64,000 nt of DNA from Qipengyuania algicida (lineage in GTDB: Bacteria > Pseudomonadota > Alphaproteobacteria > Sphingomonadales > Sphingomonadaceae). The translations under genes and the position numbers were made by a program. The notes under the pieces are model-generated. The model ran no database searches and was not told where the DNA came from. It worked only from the letters and a program-made list of their open reading frames with translations. The stretch is from assembly GCF_009828025.1 (NCBI RefSeq), contig NZ_WTYA01000006.1, forward strand, positions 186,001 through 250,000. The letters run 5' to 3'. Every line of letters starts with the position of its first letter. The first letter of the stretch is position 1. Shown here one piece after another: positions 45,069-55,445 of this stretch.

Positions 45069-47738
45069 TCAGGCGGCGCCTGCCTTAAGCTCAGCCTTCA
45101 CCGCATCGATCGCGGTAACGGCCTTGTCACCGTCCGGCCCACCACCTTGCGCCATGTCCGGGCGACCGCCGCCGCCCTTACCGCCAAGTGCAGCGACGCC
45201 CGCTTTCACGAGGTCCACTGCACTGAAGCGGTCCGTCAGATCGTCAGTCACCGCTACCGCAAACGCAGCCTTTCCATCGTTGACTGCGCAGATCGCGGCA
45301 ACGCCACTGCCGAGGCGCTTCTTTGCCTCATCCAGAAGGGGACGCAGTTCGCGCGCTTCGAGCCCTTCGATCACCTGACCTGAGAATGCGACGCCGCCGA
45401 TGCTCTCATCGCTCGAACCGGCACCATCGGAAGATGTGCTCCCGCCGCCCAAAGCGAGTGCACGCTTGGTTTCGGCCAACTCCTTCTCAAGCCTTTTACG
45501 ATCCTCGACCAGCGCTTCGACACGCGCAGTGGCCTCCTCTGGCGAGCTGCGCAAAGCTCCTGCTATCGCCCGTAGTGCTTCATCGCGAGCGACCAGCCAC
45601 CGCCTTGCCGCTTCGCCGGTCAATGCCTCGATCCGGCGCACGCCGCTTGAAACCGCACTTTCGGAAACGATCTTGAACAAGCCGATATCGCCCGTCGCGC
45701 GAACGTGTGTCCCACCACACAATTCGACCGAATAATTACGGCCGCCACCTTCCTTGCGTCCCATTGACAGTACGCGGACTTCATCGCCGTATTTCTCGCC
45801 GAATAGAGCCAACGCGCCTGCAGCGACTGCGTCGTCAGGCGTCATCAACCGTGTCGAGACCTGTTCGTTCGCGCGAATCTCGGCATTCACCTCAGCCTCG
45901 ATCGCCGCAATGTCTTCCTCGCTCAGCGGCTTTGGGTGCGAGAAGTCGAAGCGGAACCGATCCTGTGCAACCAGCGAACCCTTTTGCGTCACATGCTCGC
46001 CGAGCCTGTGGCGCAGCGCCGCGTGGACCAGGTGCGTTGCCGAATGGTTCGCACGGATTCGGTCACGCCGCTCGACGTCGATTTCGAGATGGACATTGTC
46101 GCCCAGCTTCACCGAGCCCTTGGCGATACGGCCCTTATGGGCATGGAGCCGCCCGAGAGGCTTGGCGGTCGTTTCCACCACGAACTCAAGCCCTTCCGGC
46201 GTCCAGATACGCCCGGCATCTCCAGTCTGGCCCCCGCTCTCGGCATAAAACGGTGTCTGATTGGTCAGAAGGACGAGGGCATCGCCTTCCCCAGCTTCTG
46301 AGACTTCCGCGCCGTCCTTAACCAACGCAACCACACAGGCCTCGCCGGTGGTGGCGGTATAGCCGGTGAATTCCGTTGAGCCTTCGCGCTCGGCGATATC
46401 GAACCAAACTTCTTCCGATGCCGCCTCGCCCGAACCTTTCCACGCCGCACGTGCCGCTGCCTTCTGTTCTTCCATCGCAGCATCGAAGCCGGCACGGTCG
46501 ACCTTGAGCCCGCGTGTACGCAAGGCATCCTCGGTAAGATCGTAGGGAAACCCATAGGTGTCGTAGAGCCGGAATGCGGTTTCTCCAGCCAAAGTGCCGC
46601 CCTCAGCCAGATCGCCGGTAGCCTCGTCGAGTAGCCGAAGACCTTTGTCGAGCGTACGCCGGAATTGCGCTTCCTCTCGATCGAGCACATCCTCGATCAA
46701 CGCTTCGCCACGCGACAGCTCGGGATACGCCTGCCCCATCTCGGTGATCAGAGCGGGCACAAGACGATGCATCAGCGGCTTGTCAGCGCCCAAAAGGTGC
46801 GCGTGACGCATCGCCCGCCGCATAATCCGGCGCAATACGTAGCCGCGGCCTTCGTTTGACGGCAGCACACCGTCGGCAAGCAGAAAGCTGGTCGAGCGTA
46901 GATGATCGGCAATCACGCGATGGCTCGCCCGATGCGCGTCGTCTGCGGGCACACCCGTGAGATGCACCGACGCTGCGATCAATGCTTTAAATGTATCCGT
47001 ATCGTAATTGTCGGTGACGCCCTGCATCACCGCAGCGATGCGTTCGAGGCCCATGCCGGTGTCGATCGAGGGTTTGGGCAGATCGGCGACGATCTCGTCA
47101 TTCGCCTGTTCGAACTGCATGAACACGAGGTTCCATATCTCGACGAAACGATCGCCGTCTTCCTCGGGCGATCCGGGAGGGCCGCCCCAGATATGATCGC
47201 CATGATCGTAGAAGATCTCAGAGCAAGGCCCGCACGGACCATCGGAGCCCATGGCCCAGAAATTGTCCTTGGTGGGAATGCGGATGATTTTATCGTCGGC
47301 AAAACCCGTGATTTTCTTCCACAGGTCGAACGCCTCGTCATCGGTGTGATAGACCGTGACCAGCAAACGCTTGGGGTCGAGCCCCCATTCCTTCGTCAGC
47401 AGGTTCCAGGCGTTCGTAATCGCCTGTTCCTTGAAATAATCCCCGAAGCTGAAATTGCCCAGCATCTCGAAGAATGTGTGATGCCGCGCGGTATAGCCGA
47501 CGTTGTCGAGATCATTGTGCTTTCCGCCTGCGCGGACGCATTTTTGCGCGCTGGTGGCGCGCGGTGCGGGCGGAGTTTCAAGGCCGGTAAAGGCGTTCTT
47601 GAACGGCACCATGCCCGCGTTGACGAACATCAGCGTCGGATCGCTGAAGGGGACCAGCGGCGCAGAAGGCACCACGCGATGGTCCATTCCTGCGAAATAG
47701 TCGAGAAAGCTGCGCCGGATATCGTTTGTAGACGTCAT
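45069..47738 (-). CDS. alaS: Alanyl-tRNA synthetase
   Basis: Charges tRNA-Ala and clears mischarged Ser/Gly from it. The 889-residue protein has the class II catalytic core ([33 protein letters not shown]), a linker, and the editing domain with the zinc-type motifs [19 protein letters not shown] and [15 protein letters not shown]-terminal coiled coil ([16 protein letters not shown]) and a DHHA1 domain with a glycine-rich motif ([16 protein letters not shown]) follow. I chose the ATG at 47738 ([20 protein letters not shown]), where the family begins. recA and alaS are neighbours in many alphaproteobacteria; here two genes lie between them. Confidence 0.97.
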   Translation of the reverse strand: MTSTNDIRRSFLDYFAGMDHRVVPSAPLVPFSDPTLMFVNAGMVPFKNAFTGLETPPAPRATSAQKCVRAGGKHNDLDNVGYTARHHTFFEMLGNFSFGDYFKEQAITNAWNLLTKEWGLDPKRLLVTVYHTDDEAFDLWKKITGFADDKIIRIPTKDNFWAMGSDGPCGPCSEIFYDHGDHIWGGPPGSPEEDGDRFVEIWNLVFMQFEQANDEIVADLPKPSIDTGMGLERIAAVMQGVTDNYDTDTFKALIAASVHLTGVPADDAHRASHRVIADHLRSTSFLLADGVLPSNEGRGYVLRRIMRRAMRHAHLLGADKPLMHRLVPALITEMGQAYPELSRGEALIEDVLDREEAQFRRTLDKGLRLLDEATGDLAEGGTLAGETAFRLYDTYGFPYDLTEDALRTRGLKVDRAGFDAAMEEQKAAARAAWKGSGEAASEEVWFDIAEREGSTEFTGYTATTGEACVVALVKDGAEVSEAGEGDALVLLTNQTPFYAESGGQTGDAGRIWTPEGLEFVVETTAKPLGRLHAHKGRIAKGSVKLGDNVHLEIDVERRDRIRANHSATHLVHAALRHRLGEHVTQKGSLVAQDRFRFDFSHPKPLSEEDIAAIEAEVNAEIRANEQVSTRLMTPDDAVAAGALALFGEKYGDEVRVLSMGRKEGGGRNYSVELCGGTHVRATGDIGLFKIVSESAVSSGVRRIEALTGEAARRWLVARDEALRAIAGALRSSPEEATARVEALVEDRKRLEKELAETKRALALGGGSTSSDGAGSSDESIGGVAFSGQVIEGLEARELRPLLDEAKKRLGSGVAAICAVNDGKAAFAVAVTDDLTDRFSAVDLVKAGVAALGGKGGGGRPDMAQGGGPDGDKAVTAIDAVKAELKAGAA

Positions 47739-47804
47739 GCCAGTGCAGTTAGGCAATGCCGCCGACGCCGACAAGCGCGGATTATGTGGACACAGTAATC
47801 TGCA

Positions 47805-48623
47805 TTATGCGCGGGCAGACACGATCCAGGCAGCGGCGGGTATCGCGACCGCTGCTCCGACGCGATAGCGTTCGAGCACTTCGGCGAGCCGCTCTATTGT
47901 CGCATGGCGAGCAGCGTCGCCAAGCGCAGCAATAGGCATGGCAGTCGGACCAACACGCGTCAGATAGTCGCAAGCATCGGCCACAGGATCCTCGCCCGCG
48001 CCGAATACCATGCGATAATCAATCGAATCGAATGTGATTTCCTTCCAGCCTGCGTCACCAAGAATGGCCGCGACGCGATCGCGATTGCCGAAAGCGAACG
48101 GACCCGGCTCCTCCAGATTGACCGGAGGTGCAGGCGGGTCGGGCAAGGCCGACAGCGTCGCCGCGTCCCATTCGTTTTCGCTCCTGGCGCGAAAACACGA
48201 AAAGGTCAGTCTTGTTTCAGGGCCAGAGTGGTTGCGCAGATGAGCGAAGGCAACTTCCGGCTCGGCAAAGAACATGACCCCATGTCGCGAAACGAGGCGC
48301 TGCGAAGGATGCCCGGTCGTGCCAGTAGCGGCATCGCCCTGGACGAATGCCAGATTGCCAAACGTCCGACCACGTTCTCGAGCCACTTCCAGCAACTCAG
48401 ATGAAATATCGAGGCCGGTGATCCGTCGGTCGGGATGCGCCTCAGCCAAAGCGCAACTGATTTCGCCGGCTCCGCAACCGATATCGAGCGCGCTGTCGTA
48501 ATCATCGGCTTCGATGGCCTGGAGGAGGCGCGGCGTAAGCTCGCGGAAACTGCGGTCGGTGCGGCGCCATTCATGAGCCCAGATCGTACCGACACGACCA
48601 GTCCAATCGCGGTGATCGGTCAT
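47805..48623 (-). CDS. Class I SAM-dependent methyltransferase
   Basis: A 272-residue methyltransferase with motif I in SALDIGCGAGEISCALAEAH and the following motif ITGLDISSELLEVARERG. Downstream motifs include LVSRHGVMFFAEPEVAFAHL. The substrate is not recognised. The start is the ATG at 48623 (MTDHRDWTGRVGTIWAHEW). It begins 5 bases after the stop of the glutathione-transferase gene, so the two are probably cotranscribed. Confidence 0.83.
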   Translation of the reverse strand: MTDHRDWTGRVGTIWAHEWRRTDRSFRELTPRLLQAIEADDYDSALDIGCGAGEISCALAEAHPDRRITGLDISSELLEVARERGRTFGNLAFVQGDAATGTTGHPSQRLVSRHGVMFFAEPEVAFAHLRNHSGPETRLTFSCFRARSENEWDAATLSALPDPPAPPVNLEEPGPFAFGNRDRVAAILGDAGWKEITFDSIDYRMVFGAGEDPVADACDYLTRVGPTAMPIAALGDAARHATIERLAEVLERYRVGAAVAIPAAAWIVSARA

Positions 48624-48627
48624 CGCT

Positions 48628-49254
48628 CTACCAGCCGAAATAAGGGCCGCCACGTTCACGGGCGCGCTGCCAGGCGGGACGGGCATGGATCGCTTCGACA
48701 AAGGCGGAAAGCTTTGGCGCTCGCTCCGAAAAGCCCTGCATCACCGCAATTTCAGCCGGAAAGCTCATCAGTACGTCTGCAGCACTCCAATCATCCCCAA
48801 CAAAATGCAGGGATTGGTTCAGTCCGGCCTCGGCGAAGTCAATATGGGCAGCGAGCTGTTCATCGATACGCGGCGCAAGCGGTTCCGCCGCTTCCCCCAG
48901 CCGCGCGGCATAGAGCTTGAGCATCACCGGTACGAAGAACGAGCTTTCACCGAACTGCATCCACTCCAGATGAGCGATGTGGTCATCGCTGGACGGGTCG
49001 GGCAACCAAGTCCCGCCGCCGTGTCTCTCGCACAGGTACTGGATGATGGCCCCACTCTCGCTGACCATTTTTCCTGCGTCTTCGATGACCGGAGACTTCC
49101 CCAAAGGATGGACCGACTTGAGCTCCGGCGGCGCGAGATTGGTCTCAGCATCGCGTTTGTAAGGCACGACATCGTACTCGACGCCCAACTCCTCCAAAAG
49201 CCAGAGAATACGCTGCGATCGGGAGTTGTTAAGGTGGTGGACGGTTACGGGCAT
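48628..49254 (-). CDS. Glutathione S-transferase family protein
   Basis: A 208-residue cytosolic glutathione transferase. The N-terminal thioredoxin fold (VHHLNNSRSQRILWLLEELG) ends in the glutathione-site motif GKSPVIEDAGKMVSESGAII. The C-terminal helical domain contains FVGDDWSAADVLMSFPAEIA (the N-capping box). The Ser in NNSRSQ is in the place of the catalytic residue of the beta/theta-like classes. Substrates are unknown. It is first of a two-gene unit with the methyltransferase, downstream of the recA terminator. Confidence 0.88.
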   Translation of the reverse strand: MPVTVHHLNNSRSQRILWLLEELGVEYDVVPYKRDAETNLAPPELKSVHPLGKSPVIEDAGKMVSESGAIIQYLCERHGGGTWLPDPSSDDHIAHLEWMQFGESSFFVPVMLKLYAARLGEAAEPLAPRIDEQLAAHIDFAEAGLNQSLHFVGDDWSAADVLMSFPAEIAVMQGFSERAPKLSAFVEAIHARPAWQRARERGGPYFGW

Positions 49255-49360
49255 TACGCTCTCCGGATTGACGCTGCGGCTACGCTATACGAATCTCCAT
49301 ACGACAGCCAGCAATCCCGCGGGCTCTGTGGGCAGTTCTCGCAAACGGCAACTGACACCG

Positions 49361-49410
49361 AAAAGCCGACGCGGCTGGGGCAAGAGGCAGCCCCGGCGCG
49401 CGTCGGCTTT
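49361..49410 (-). terminator. Branched intrinsic terminator downstream of recA
   Basis: AAAGCCGACGCG (49362-49373) pairs with CGCGTCGGCTTT (49399-49410), 12 base pairs, with GC-rich sequence between the arms that can form a smaller hairpin (GGCTG/CAGCC). On the minus strand it is followed by TTTTC. It lies 70 bases after the recA stop. Confidence 0.78.
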
Positions 49411-49479
49411 CCTGGTTATCGGAAACGCTGTGGGACAGCCGCCAATGCGGCGATATGCGTTTCCGCTTGAGAAGCGTGA

Positions 49480-50541
49480 TCAGTCGTCCGCGTCCGGACC
49501 GGTCATCATCTCCTCGGCAACCTGATCGGTGCGGCCGCGAATAGCAGCTTCCAATCGGTCGCAAACCTCCGGATTATCACGCATGTATTGTTTCGCATTC
49601 TCCCGCCCCTGGCCGATACGAATGCTGTCATAGCTGAACCAGGATCCTGACTTCTCCACCAACCCGGCCTTCACGCCCAGGTCGATAATTTCGCCGATCT
49701 TGGAAATGCCCTCGCCATACATGATGTCGAATTCGACCTGTTTGAACGGCGGTGCCACCTTGTTTTTCACCACCTTCACGCGGGTCGAGTTACCCGTAAT
49801 CTCGTCGCGATCCTTGATCTGCCCCGTCCGGCGGATGTCGAGCCGCACGGAGGCATAGAACTTCAATGCATTGCCGCCCGTCGTCGTCTCGGGATTGCCA
49901 TACATCACGCCGATCTTCATGCGCAGCTGGTTGATGAAGATCACCATGCACTTGGAACGGTTGATCGAGCCGGTGAGCTTGCGCAGCGACTGGCTCATCA
50001 GGCGCGCTTGCAGGCCGACATGGCTGTCACCCATCTCACCCTCGATCTCGGCGCGCGGCACCAGCGCGGCAACCGAATCAACCACCAGAACGTCGATCGC
50101 ATTGGAGCGCACCAGCGTATCGGTAATCTCCAGCGCCTGCTCACCCGTGTCGGGCTGCGAAACGATCAGTTCGTCGATATCGACACCCAGCTTACGGGCA
50201 TAGACGGGATCGAGCGCATGTTCGGCATCGACAAAAGCCGCTGTGCCGCCGGCCTTTTGCGCTTCGGCGATGACATGCAGCGCGAGCGTGGTCTTGCCCG
50301 AGCTTTCCGGCCCATAAACTTCGATAACCCGACCCTTGGGCAATCCACCCACGCCCAAAGCGATATCGAGGCCGAGCGATCCGGTCGAAATCGATTCGAC
50401 CTGCATTGCTTCCTTCTGCCCCAGCTTCATGGCCGAGCCTTTGCCGAATGCGCGATCTATTTGCGCAAGAGCGGCGTCGAGTGCCTTCTGACGGTCCTTG
50501 TCCACTTCCCTACCTTCTACCAGCTTCAGATTGGCCGCCAT
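49480..50541 (-). CDS. recA: DNA recombinase RecA
   Basis: Forms filaments on single-stranded DNA for homologous recombination and stimulates LexA cleavage. The 353-residue protein has Walker A GPESSGKT at residues 77-84. The RecA signature is [16 protein letters not shown], and the Walker B/loop 1 region is [20 protein letters not shown]. The C-terminus is acidic (MTGPDADD). A very good ribosome-binding site (AAGGAGG) precedes the ATG. A LexA box of alphaproteobacterial type stands about 80 bases upstream, over a candidate promoter. Confidence 0.98.
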   Translation of the reverse strand: MAANLKLVEGREVDKDRQKALDAALAQIDRAFGKGSAMKLGQKEAMQVESISTGSLGLDIALGVGGLPKGRVIEVYGPESSGKTTLALHVIAEAQKAGGTAAFVDAEHALDPVYARKLGVDIDELIVSQPDTGEQALEITDTLVRSNAIDVLVVDSVAALVPRAEIEGEMGDSHVGLQARLMSQSLRKLTGSINRSKCMVIFINQLRMKIGVMYGNPETTTGGNALKFYASVRLDIRRTGQIKDRDEITGNSTRVKVVKNKVAPPFKQVEFDIMYGEGISKIGEIIDLGVKAGLVEKSGSWFSYDSIRIGQGRENAKQYMRDNPEVCDRLEAAIRGRTDQVAEEMMTGPDADD

Positions 50542-50620
50542 GACACACGCCTCCTTCGATTGACCAGAGCCGAGGTTCGACTCTTCAACTGATCAGGCTT
50601 GTATCTGCTTTGTTCTTATA

Positions 50621-50635
50621 GAACAAGAGGGGAAC
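50621..50635 (-). promoter_or_regulatory. LexA (SOS) box and promoter of recA
   Basis: On the minus strand GTTC-N7-GTTC (GTTCCCCTCTTGTTC) is the exact alphaproteobacterial LexA operator. Its second half-site overlaps a -35 box TTGTTC (50621-50626). A -10 box TACAAG (50598-50603) follows at 17 bases, so LexA should block polymerase. The recA ATG is about 80 bases downstream. Confidence 0.9.
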
Positions 50636-50671
50636 GAAAAATTTCCTTCATGCCCCGGCTCCGGCGCATTT

Positions 50672-53152
50672 TCAGGCGTCTTCGTGCATCTGGTTTGCCA
50701 GCACTTCGGCAACCCTTGCGTTGATCTGCTGCACGCTGAAGGGCTTGGGCAGGAAATACATATTGTCGATGTCGATCTGGTTGCGCAGCTGCTCCTCGGC
50801 ATAGCCGGACATGAACAGGATCGGGATGTGGGGCTTCACCCGGCGGATCGCCCGGGCCATTGCCGGGCCATCCATCGCGGGCATCACCACATCGGAAACG
50901 ATCAGGTCGAACTGGTCCTTACCATTGGCGATGATCCCAAGCCCTTCCTCGCCATCGCGCGCGCTGGTGACCGAATAGCCAGCGCGCGACAGAGCCCGCT
51001 CGGCGACGGCGCGAACCATGTCCTCGTCCTCGACCAGAAGGAGTTTGCCACCACCGGCCCATTCGCTCGTGCGCCCCTCTTCGCCATCCTCGCCCCGCCC
51101 ATTCTGGGTCGGGACGACCTCACCGCGATGCACCGGCAGGTAAACCGTAAAGCGAGCGCCTTGCGGCCGCCCGTCAGGGCCGAGGACATTGTCGGCAAAG
51201 ATGAAGCCGTTGGACTGTTTGACGATGCCGTAGACGGTCGAAAGACCAAGCCCGGTGCCCTTCCCCTGCTCCTTGGTGGTGAAGAAGGGCTCGAAAATCT
51301 TGTTGATCACACTGGCCGGAATGCCGCCGCCGGTGTCCTGAACGATCAGCGCGGTATAATCGTCGGCGGGCATGATATCGATGCCCATCTTGCGCACGTC
51401 GCGCGCAGAGACGCGACGTGTCGCCAATGTCAGCCGCCCCATCTTGTCTTCACCGGCCCTGGCCGAATGCTGCTGCATCGCGTCGCGCGCATTGACCGCG
51501 AGGTTGATGATAACCTGCTCGAGCTGCTGCGGGTCGGCGCGCACCGGGCCGAGCTCGCGGTCATGCCGGATCGAGAACTCGATCGAGGCGCCCATCAGGC
51601 GCTTGAGCAACTGGCTGACCTCGCTCACGACATCGGGCAATTGCAGCACGACCGGGCGCAAGGTCTGCTGGCGGCTGAAAGCGAGCAACTGCCGTGTCAG
51701 GCTGGCAGCGCGGTTGGAATTGGCCTTGATCTGCTGGATATCGTCATAATCGCTGTCGCCCGGAGAATGGCGCAGCAGCATCAGGTCGCAATAGCCGATG
51801 ATTGCGGTGAGGACGTTGTTGAAATCATGCGCGACGCCGCCTGCCAACTGCCCAACGGCCTGCATCTTGGTGGCTTGCGCGACCTGACGGCGCAGGCGCT
51901 TTTCCTCGCTGGAATCGCTGATCGAGAGCAGCACCGCCGCATCGCCCAACCCGCGCACACCGGCGAGGCCGATTGACACAGGCTCTTCCTTGTCCCCCGC
52001 TAGTCGCACCGCCATGTCACCGCTCGAGGCGACACCGCGGGCGAAGCGGCGGACCGAATCCGAAATTGCCGCCTTATCCTCACGAACAACGAGATCCGAA
52101 GGGAATGCAGGAAGTCCGGCCTGCTCGCGCTCGACAGCGCGCAAGAATGCCTTGTTGGCGAACATGAAACGCCCGTCGCGATCGGTCAGTGCAAGGCCAA
52201 GCGGAAGTGCGGACAGCAGAGCCTCGAGCTGCGGAATAGTCGCCGCCCCGCCCGCTTCCCAGCCCGTTCCTATGCCTACCCCGGCATCGACCAGCAGCAT
52301 CAGCGATGGCGCCTGATCCGCCTCGATACTGCGCGCCCCGCGCTCATCGAGCGGAATATGAACCAATGTCTGCGGAATTCCCTGCTGACCCTCGCGGGCG
52401 AAGAAAATCCGGTCGCGCTCGTCCGACCGCAGAAGCTGCACGAATTCCTGACCGATCAGCGACTGTCCAGATTCCCCGGTCGCGCGCTCGGCAAGACCGG
52501 ATGTGTGACCGAGCACCAGCCCATCGGGCGCGACAAGCGCCATTTCCAATCCGGCATGCGACATCATCGTGCCAACGGGGCCGCGCAGCCAGCCTTCGAT
52601 TCCGTCGAAGCTGCGTTCGGCCACTATCTCCGCGATGCGCCAGACCAGATAGTCTTCGGCGCGCCCAGCACGTGTTACCGACAGCTGGAAGCGTCGATTG
52701 CCGGTCGTCAAAACCATCTCGGCAACTTCAGCATACCCCTCGCGCCAAGCCTTGCGCGTAGCGTCAACCAAAGCGGCGCGGGTATTGGCGTCGATTGGCA
52801 GTTCGGCCAGCGGAACGGGGTCGCGGAACCAGTCCTGATAGGTCTTGTTTGCGCACGTCACCCGGTTCGCGCGGTCGGTGATGAGGATGGCGCGCCGGTT
52901 GTTCTCTATGCCAGCCAGCGTCACGCTCCAGTCCGGCTGTTCAAGCTCACCCACGGATGGTTGCGAAAGCGAGCGCGACAGAACCACCATCGCCAGCATC
53001 AGCGCCACGACACCACCCAGGTAGATCGCCGCGATCAACGCATTGCCACCGATCAGCCATACCAGCAGAGCCGAAAGAACGGTTGCGGCTGCAACCCCGA
53101 CAAGGGTCGAAGCAGGGCGCGTCTCGACGTTGAATTGCATGGATCCGGTCAT
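50672..53152 (-). CDS. cckA: CckA-type hybrid sensor histidine kinase
   Basis: The central cell-cycle kinase/phosphatase of alphaproteobacteria, feeding phosphate through ChpT to CtrA and CpdR. The 826-residue protein has two N-terminal membrane helices (LVGVAAATVLSALLVWLIGG and IYLGGVVALMLAMVVLS), tandem PAS-type regions, and a HisKA domain with His442 in LAGGVAHDFNNVL. Its HATPase domain is intact (NAR in INLAVNARDAM, then DTGGGIPASVINKIFEPF and GKGTGLGLSTVYGIV). The C-terminal receiver domain carries Asp754 in VSDVVMPAMDG. The block KMQAVGQLAGGVAHDFN is the CckA hallmark. The start overlaps the DUF2062 stop (ATGA), so it is translationally coupled to that gene. Confidence 0.93.
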   Translation of the reverse strand: MTGSMQFNVETRPASTLVGVAAATVLSALLVWLIGGNALIAAIYLGGVVALMLAMVVLSRSLSQPSVGELEQPDWSVTLAGIENNRRAILITDRANRVTCANKTYQDWFRDPVPLAELPIDANTRAALVDATRKAWREGYAEVAEMVLTTGNRRFQLSVTRAGRAEDYLVWRIAEIVAERSFDGIEGWLRGPVGTMMSHAGLEMALVAPDGLVLGHTSGLAERATGESGQSLIGQEFVQLLRSDERDRIFFAREGQQGIPQTLVHIPLDERGARSIEADQAPSLMLLVDAGVGIGTGWEAGGAATIPQLEALLSALPLGLALTDRDGRFMFANKAFLRAVEREQAGLPAFPSDLVVREDKAAISDSVRRFARGVASSGDMAVRLAGDKEEPVSIGLAGVRGLGDAAVLLSISDSSEEKRLRRQVAQATKMQAVGQLAGGVAHDFNNVLTAIIGYCDLMLLRHSPGDSDYDDIQQIKANSNRAASLTRQLLAFSRQQTLRPVVLQLPDVVSEVSQLLKRLMGASIEFSIRHDRELGPVRADPQQLEQVIINLAVNARDAMQQHSARAGEDKMGRLTLATRRVSARDVRKMGIDIMPADDYTALIVQDTGGGIPASVINKIFEPFFTTKEQGKGTGLGLSTVYGIVKQSNGFIFADNVLGPDGRPQGARFTVYLPVHRGEVVPTQNGRGEDGEEGRTSEWAGGGKLLLVEDEDMVRAVAERALSRAGYSVTSARDGEEGLGIIANGKDQFDLIVSDVVMPAMDGPAMARAIRRVKPHIPILFMSGYAEEQLRNQIDIDNMYFLPKPFSVQQINARVAEVLANQMHEDA

Positions 53153-53751
53153 GTGCCATCTCCGCGTAGACGCTGGTTCAGACGACGCTCCATCGCCACC
53201 AGCCTGCGTCGGCGCTTGCGCATGACTATAACGCGCCAAGCGAAGCTGGAAACGACGTAGCCCAGACCAGCTGATACGATCGCCAGCACGACGAAGCCGA
53301 ATGCGGTAATTCCCGCCATGGCGAACCAGTCGGCAAGGATGCCGCGATCGCTGGCGAGATGACCGGCCGCTCCACCGACCATGGCTGCATCCAGATTAAG
53401 CACGAAATGCCCCACCTTGTTGGCGACCACCAACCAGAACGGCAGGGTAAAGGGATTGGTCACGAAAGTCACCAGCGCCGCCAGCGGCACGTTGGCTCTT
53501 GCCGGGAGGGCGAGAAACGCAGCAAGGAAGATCTGCCCCAGCGGTACGATAAATCCGGCGAACAGGCCCAGCGCGACGCCGCGCGGGACCGAACGACGCG
53601 TAAAGCGCCACAGTTCTGGCGAAAGGAAACGATGCGCAATGGGGGCGAGATATTTGTTGCCCGCCATTTCTTCACGCGTGGGCATACGCAGCCCGAAGCG
53701 GCGTGCGAGGCGCTTCTTCCGACGCGCTTGGATTCGTGAATTTCGGCTCAT
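53149..53751 (-). CDS. DUF2062 membrane protein
   Basis: A 200-residue protein of the uncharacterised DUF2062 family. A basic N-terminus (MSRNSRIQARRKKRLARRFG) is followed by two or three hydrophobic segments. These are ALGLFAGFIVPLGQIFLAAF, FVTNPFTLPFWLVVANKVG (a family motif with NPFT) and FAMAGITAFGFVVLAIVS-like stretches. It is first in a coupled pair with cckA: its stop TGA overlaps the cckA start. I chose the ATG at 53751; a GTG two codons upstream is possible. The function is unknown; the coupling suggests a link with CckA at the membrane, which has not been shown. Confidence 0.8.
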   Translation of the reverse strand: MSRNSRIQARRKKRLARRFGLRMPTREEMAGNKYLAPIAHRFLSPELWRFTRRSVPRGVALGLFAGFIVPLGQIFLAAFLALPARANVPLAALVTFVTNPFTLPFWLVVANKVGHFVLNLDAAMVGGAAGHLASDRGILADWFAMAGITAFGFVVLAIVSAGLGYVVSSFAWRVIVMRKRRRRLVAMERRLNQRLRGDGT

Positions 53752-53870
53752 GTCCACCGGCGCGCAATGCGCTTGTCCAACGGCAAGGGCAAGCGGGCCC
53801 GCAAGGCACTGATCGAGAAAATCACACGCTTAGTATGGTTACGATGCAGTGGCTTGAAAAGGCGGGCGGC

Positions 53871-54353
53871 TTAGCCTTTTTCCCGCAAGAGCCGCGCCTT
53901 GTCGCGTTTCCAGTCGCGCTCCTTGATCGACTGACGCTTGTCATGCGCCTGCTTACCCTTGGCGAGCGCCAGTTCCACCTTCGCGCGGCCCGTGCGGTTG
54001 AAATAGATCGACAGCGGGACGAGCGTCATTCCCTTGCGCTCGACCGCGCCGAACAGCTTGTCGATCTCGCGCTCGTGCAGCAGCAGCTTGCGCGGGCGAC
54101 GCGGCTCGTGATTGAGCCGGTTGCCGTGGCTGTATTCTGGGATATTGGCATTGATCAGCCACACCTGCCCGTCGCGCACCTCGGCATAGCTTTCCTTGAT
54201 CGAAGCTTCGCCCGCACGCAGCGCCTTGACCTCGGTACCTTGCAAGGCAAGCCCAGCCTCGAATGTCTCATCGACGTGATAGTCGAACCGCACGCGCCGA
54301 TTGTCGGCGACGGTCTTGACCTTGTCGAAGGTAACGGGTTTGGGCCTGACCAT
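53871..54353 (-). CDS. smpB: SsrA-binding protein SmpB
   Basis: Binds tmRNA and delivers it to stalled ribosomes for trans-translation. The 160-residue length is right. Blocks [60 protein letters not shown] and the basic C-terminal tail [20 protein letters not shown] are typical SmpB. The gene follows dapA by 108 bases and precedes the DUF2062-cckA pair on the same strand. Confidence 0.97.
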   Translation of the reverse strand: MVRPKPVTFDKVKTVADNRRVRFDYHVDETFEAGLALQGTEVKALRAGEASIKESYAEVRDGQVWLINANIPEYSHGNRLNHEPRRPRKLLLHEREIDKLFGAVERKGMTLVPLSIYFNRTGRAKVELALAKGKQAHDKRQSIKERDWKRDKARLLREKG

Positions 54354-54461
54354 AAGGGCGCGCGATGTAGGCGCTAATGCCGCAAAGGGAAAGGTCTGGC
54401 CGGAGATTCGTGCGCCGTCCTCAATTGACGGGAAACGAATTGGCGGTAGTTCATGCCCGTT

Positions 54462-55349
54462 CTAGCTTCCGAGCAAACCGGCATGTTGCAATGCTTCGTC
54501 GACCGCCGCCTTCGCGAAATCGGAGCAGGCGACGAGCGGCAGGCGCACATCCGGCAATAACCATTCATGCACCCGGCTCAGGGCATATTTGACCGGCGCA
54601 GGGCTGGCATCGCTGAACATCGCATAATGCAGCGGATAAAGACGATCGTTGAGTTCGCGCGCGCACACGAGGTCATTGTCGGCACAGGCTTGCTGGAATT
54701 CGGCGCACAAGGCCGGGGCGACATTGGCCGTCACGGAGATGCAACCGACGGCGCCCGCAGCATTGGCCGGGAGCGCCAGTTCATCATCGCCGGACAACTG
54801 GCAGAAATCCTTGCCTATTCCCATCCGATGGTCAGTGACCCGGCTCAAATCCCCGCTCGCATCCTTAATTCCGACGATTCGTTCGGGGAATTTCTTGGCC
54901 AGCTCGCACACCGTTTCCGGCTTGATATCGGTCACGGTGCGGCCAGGTACGTTATATAGCACGATCGGCAAATCGGACTTCTCTGCGAGATAGCTGAAAT
55001 GCGCAATCAGGCCGGCCTGCCCCGGCCGGTTGTAATAGGGCGCGACACACAGGCCCGCAGCCGCGCCGGCCTTTTTAGAAAAGCGCATGTGAAGCAGTGC
55101 ATTATTGGTATCATTTGACCCGCAACCTGCGATGACTGGCACTCGCCCGGCAGCCTGCTCAACGCAGATTTCAATCACCCGATGATGTTCGGCATTGGAC
55201 AAGGTCGACGCTTCCCCGGTGGTCCCGCAGGCCACCAGCGCACTACTGCCCTCCTCGATTTGCCAGTCGATCAGGCGCCGAAAAGTCGCCTCATCCAACG
55301 ACCCATCGCGAAAAGGAGTCACCAGAGCCGGAATTGAACCTGAGAACAT
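54462..55349 (-). CDS. dapA: 4-hydroxy-tetrahydrodipicolinate synthase
   Basis: Condenses pyruvate with aspartate semialdehyde in lysine and diaminopimelate synthesis. The 295-residue protein begins MFSGSIPALVTPFRDGSLDE. The Schiff-base Lys lies in IVGIKDASGDLSR, the catalytic Tyr in VLYNVPGRTVTD, and TTGEASTLSNAEH is the substrate-binding loop. I chose the ATG at 55349 for family length (GGAGAGTAAGG upstream). It is divergent from slt and upstream of smpB. Confidence 0.96.
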   Translation of the reverse strand: MFSGSIPALVTPFRDGSLDEATFRRLIDWQIEEGSSALVACGTTGEASTLSNAEHHRVIEICVEQAAGRVPVIAGCGSNDTNNALLHMRFSKKAGAAAGLCVAPYYNRPGQAGLIAHFSYLAEKSDLPIVLYNVPGRTVTDIKPETVCELAKKFPERIVGIKDASGDLSRVTDHRMGIGKDFCQLSGDDELALPANAAGAVGCISVTANVAPALCAEFQQACADNDLVCARELNDRLYPLHYAMFSDASPAPVKYALSRVHEWLLPDVRLPLVACSDFAKAAVDEALQHAGLLGS

Positions 55350-55445
55350 TGCCTTACTCTCCAAATTTAGGCCTAATCCGGCGTGGATCGTTGGTATGAT
55401 CGGGGGGGTGGTCATTCACCGCCTGATAAGGAGCGGGATGGCATA

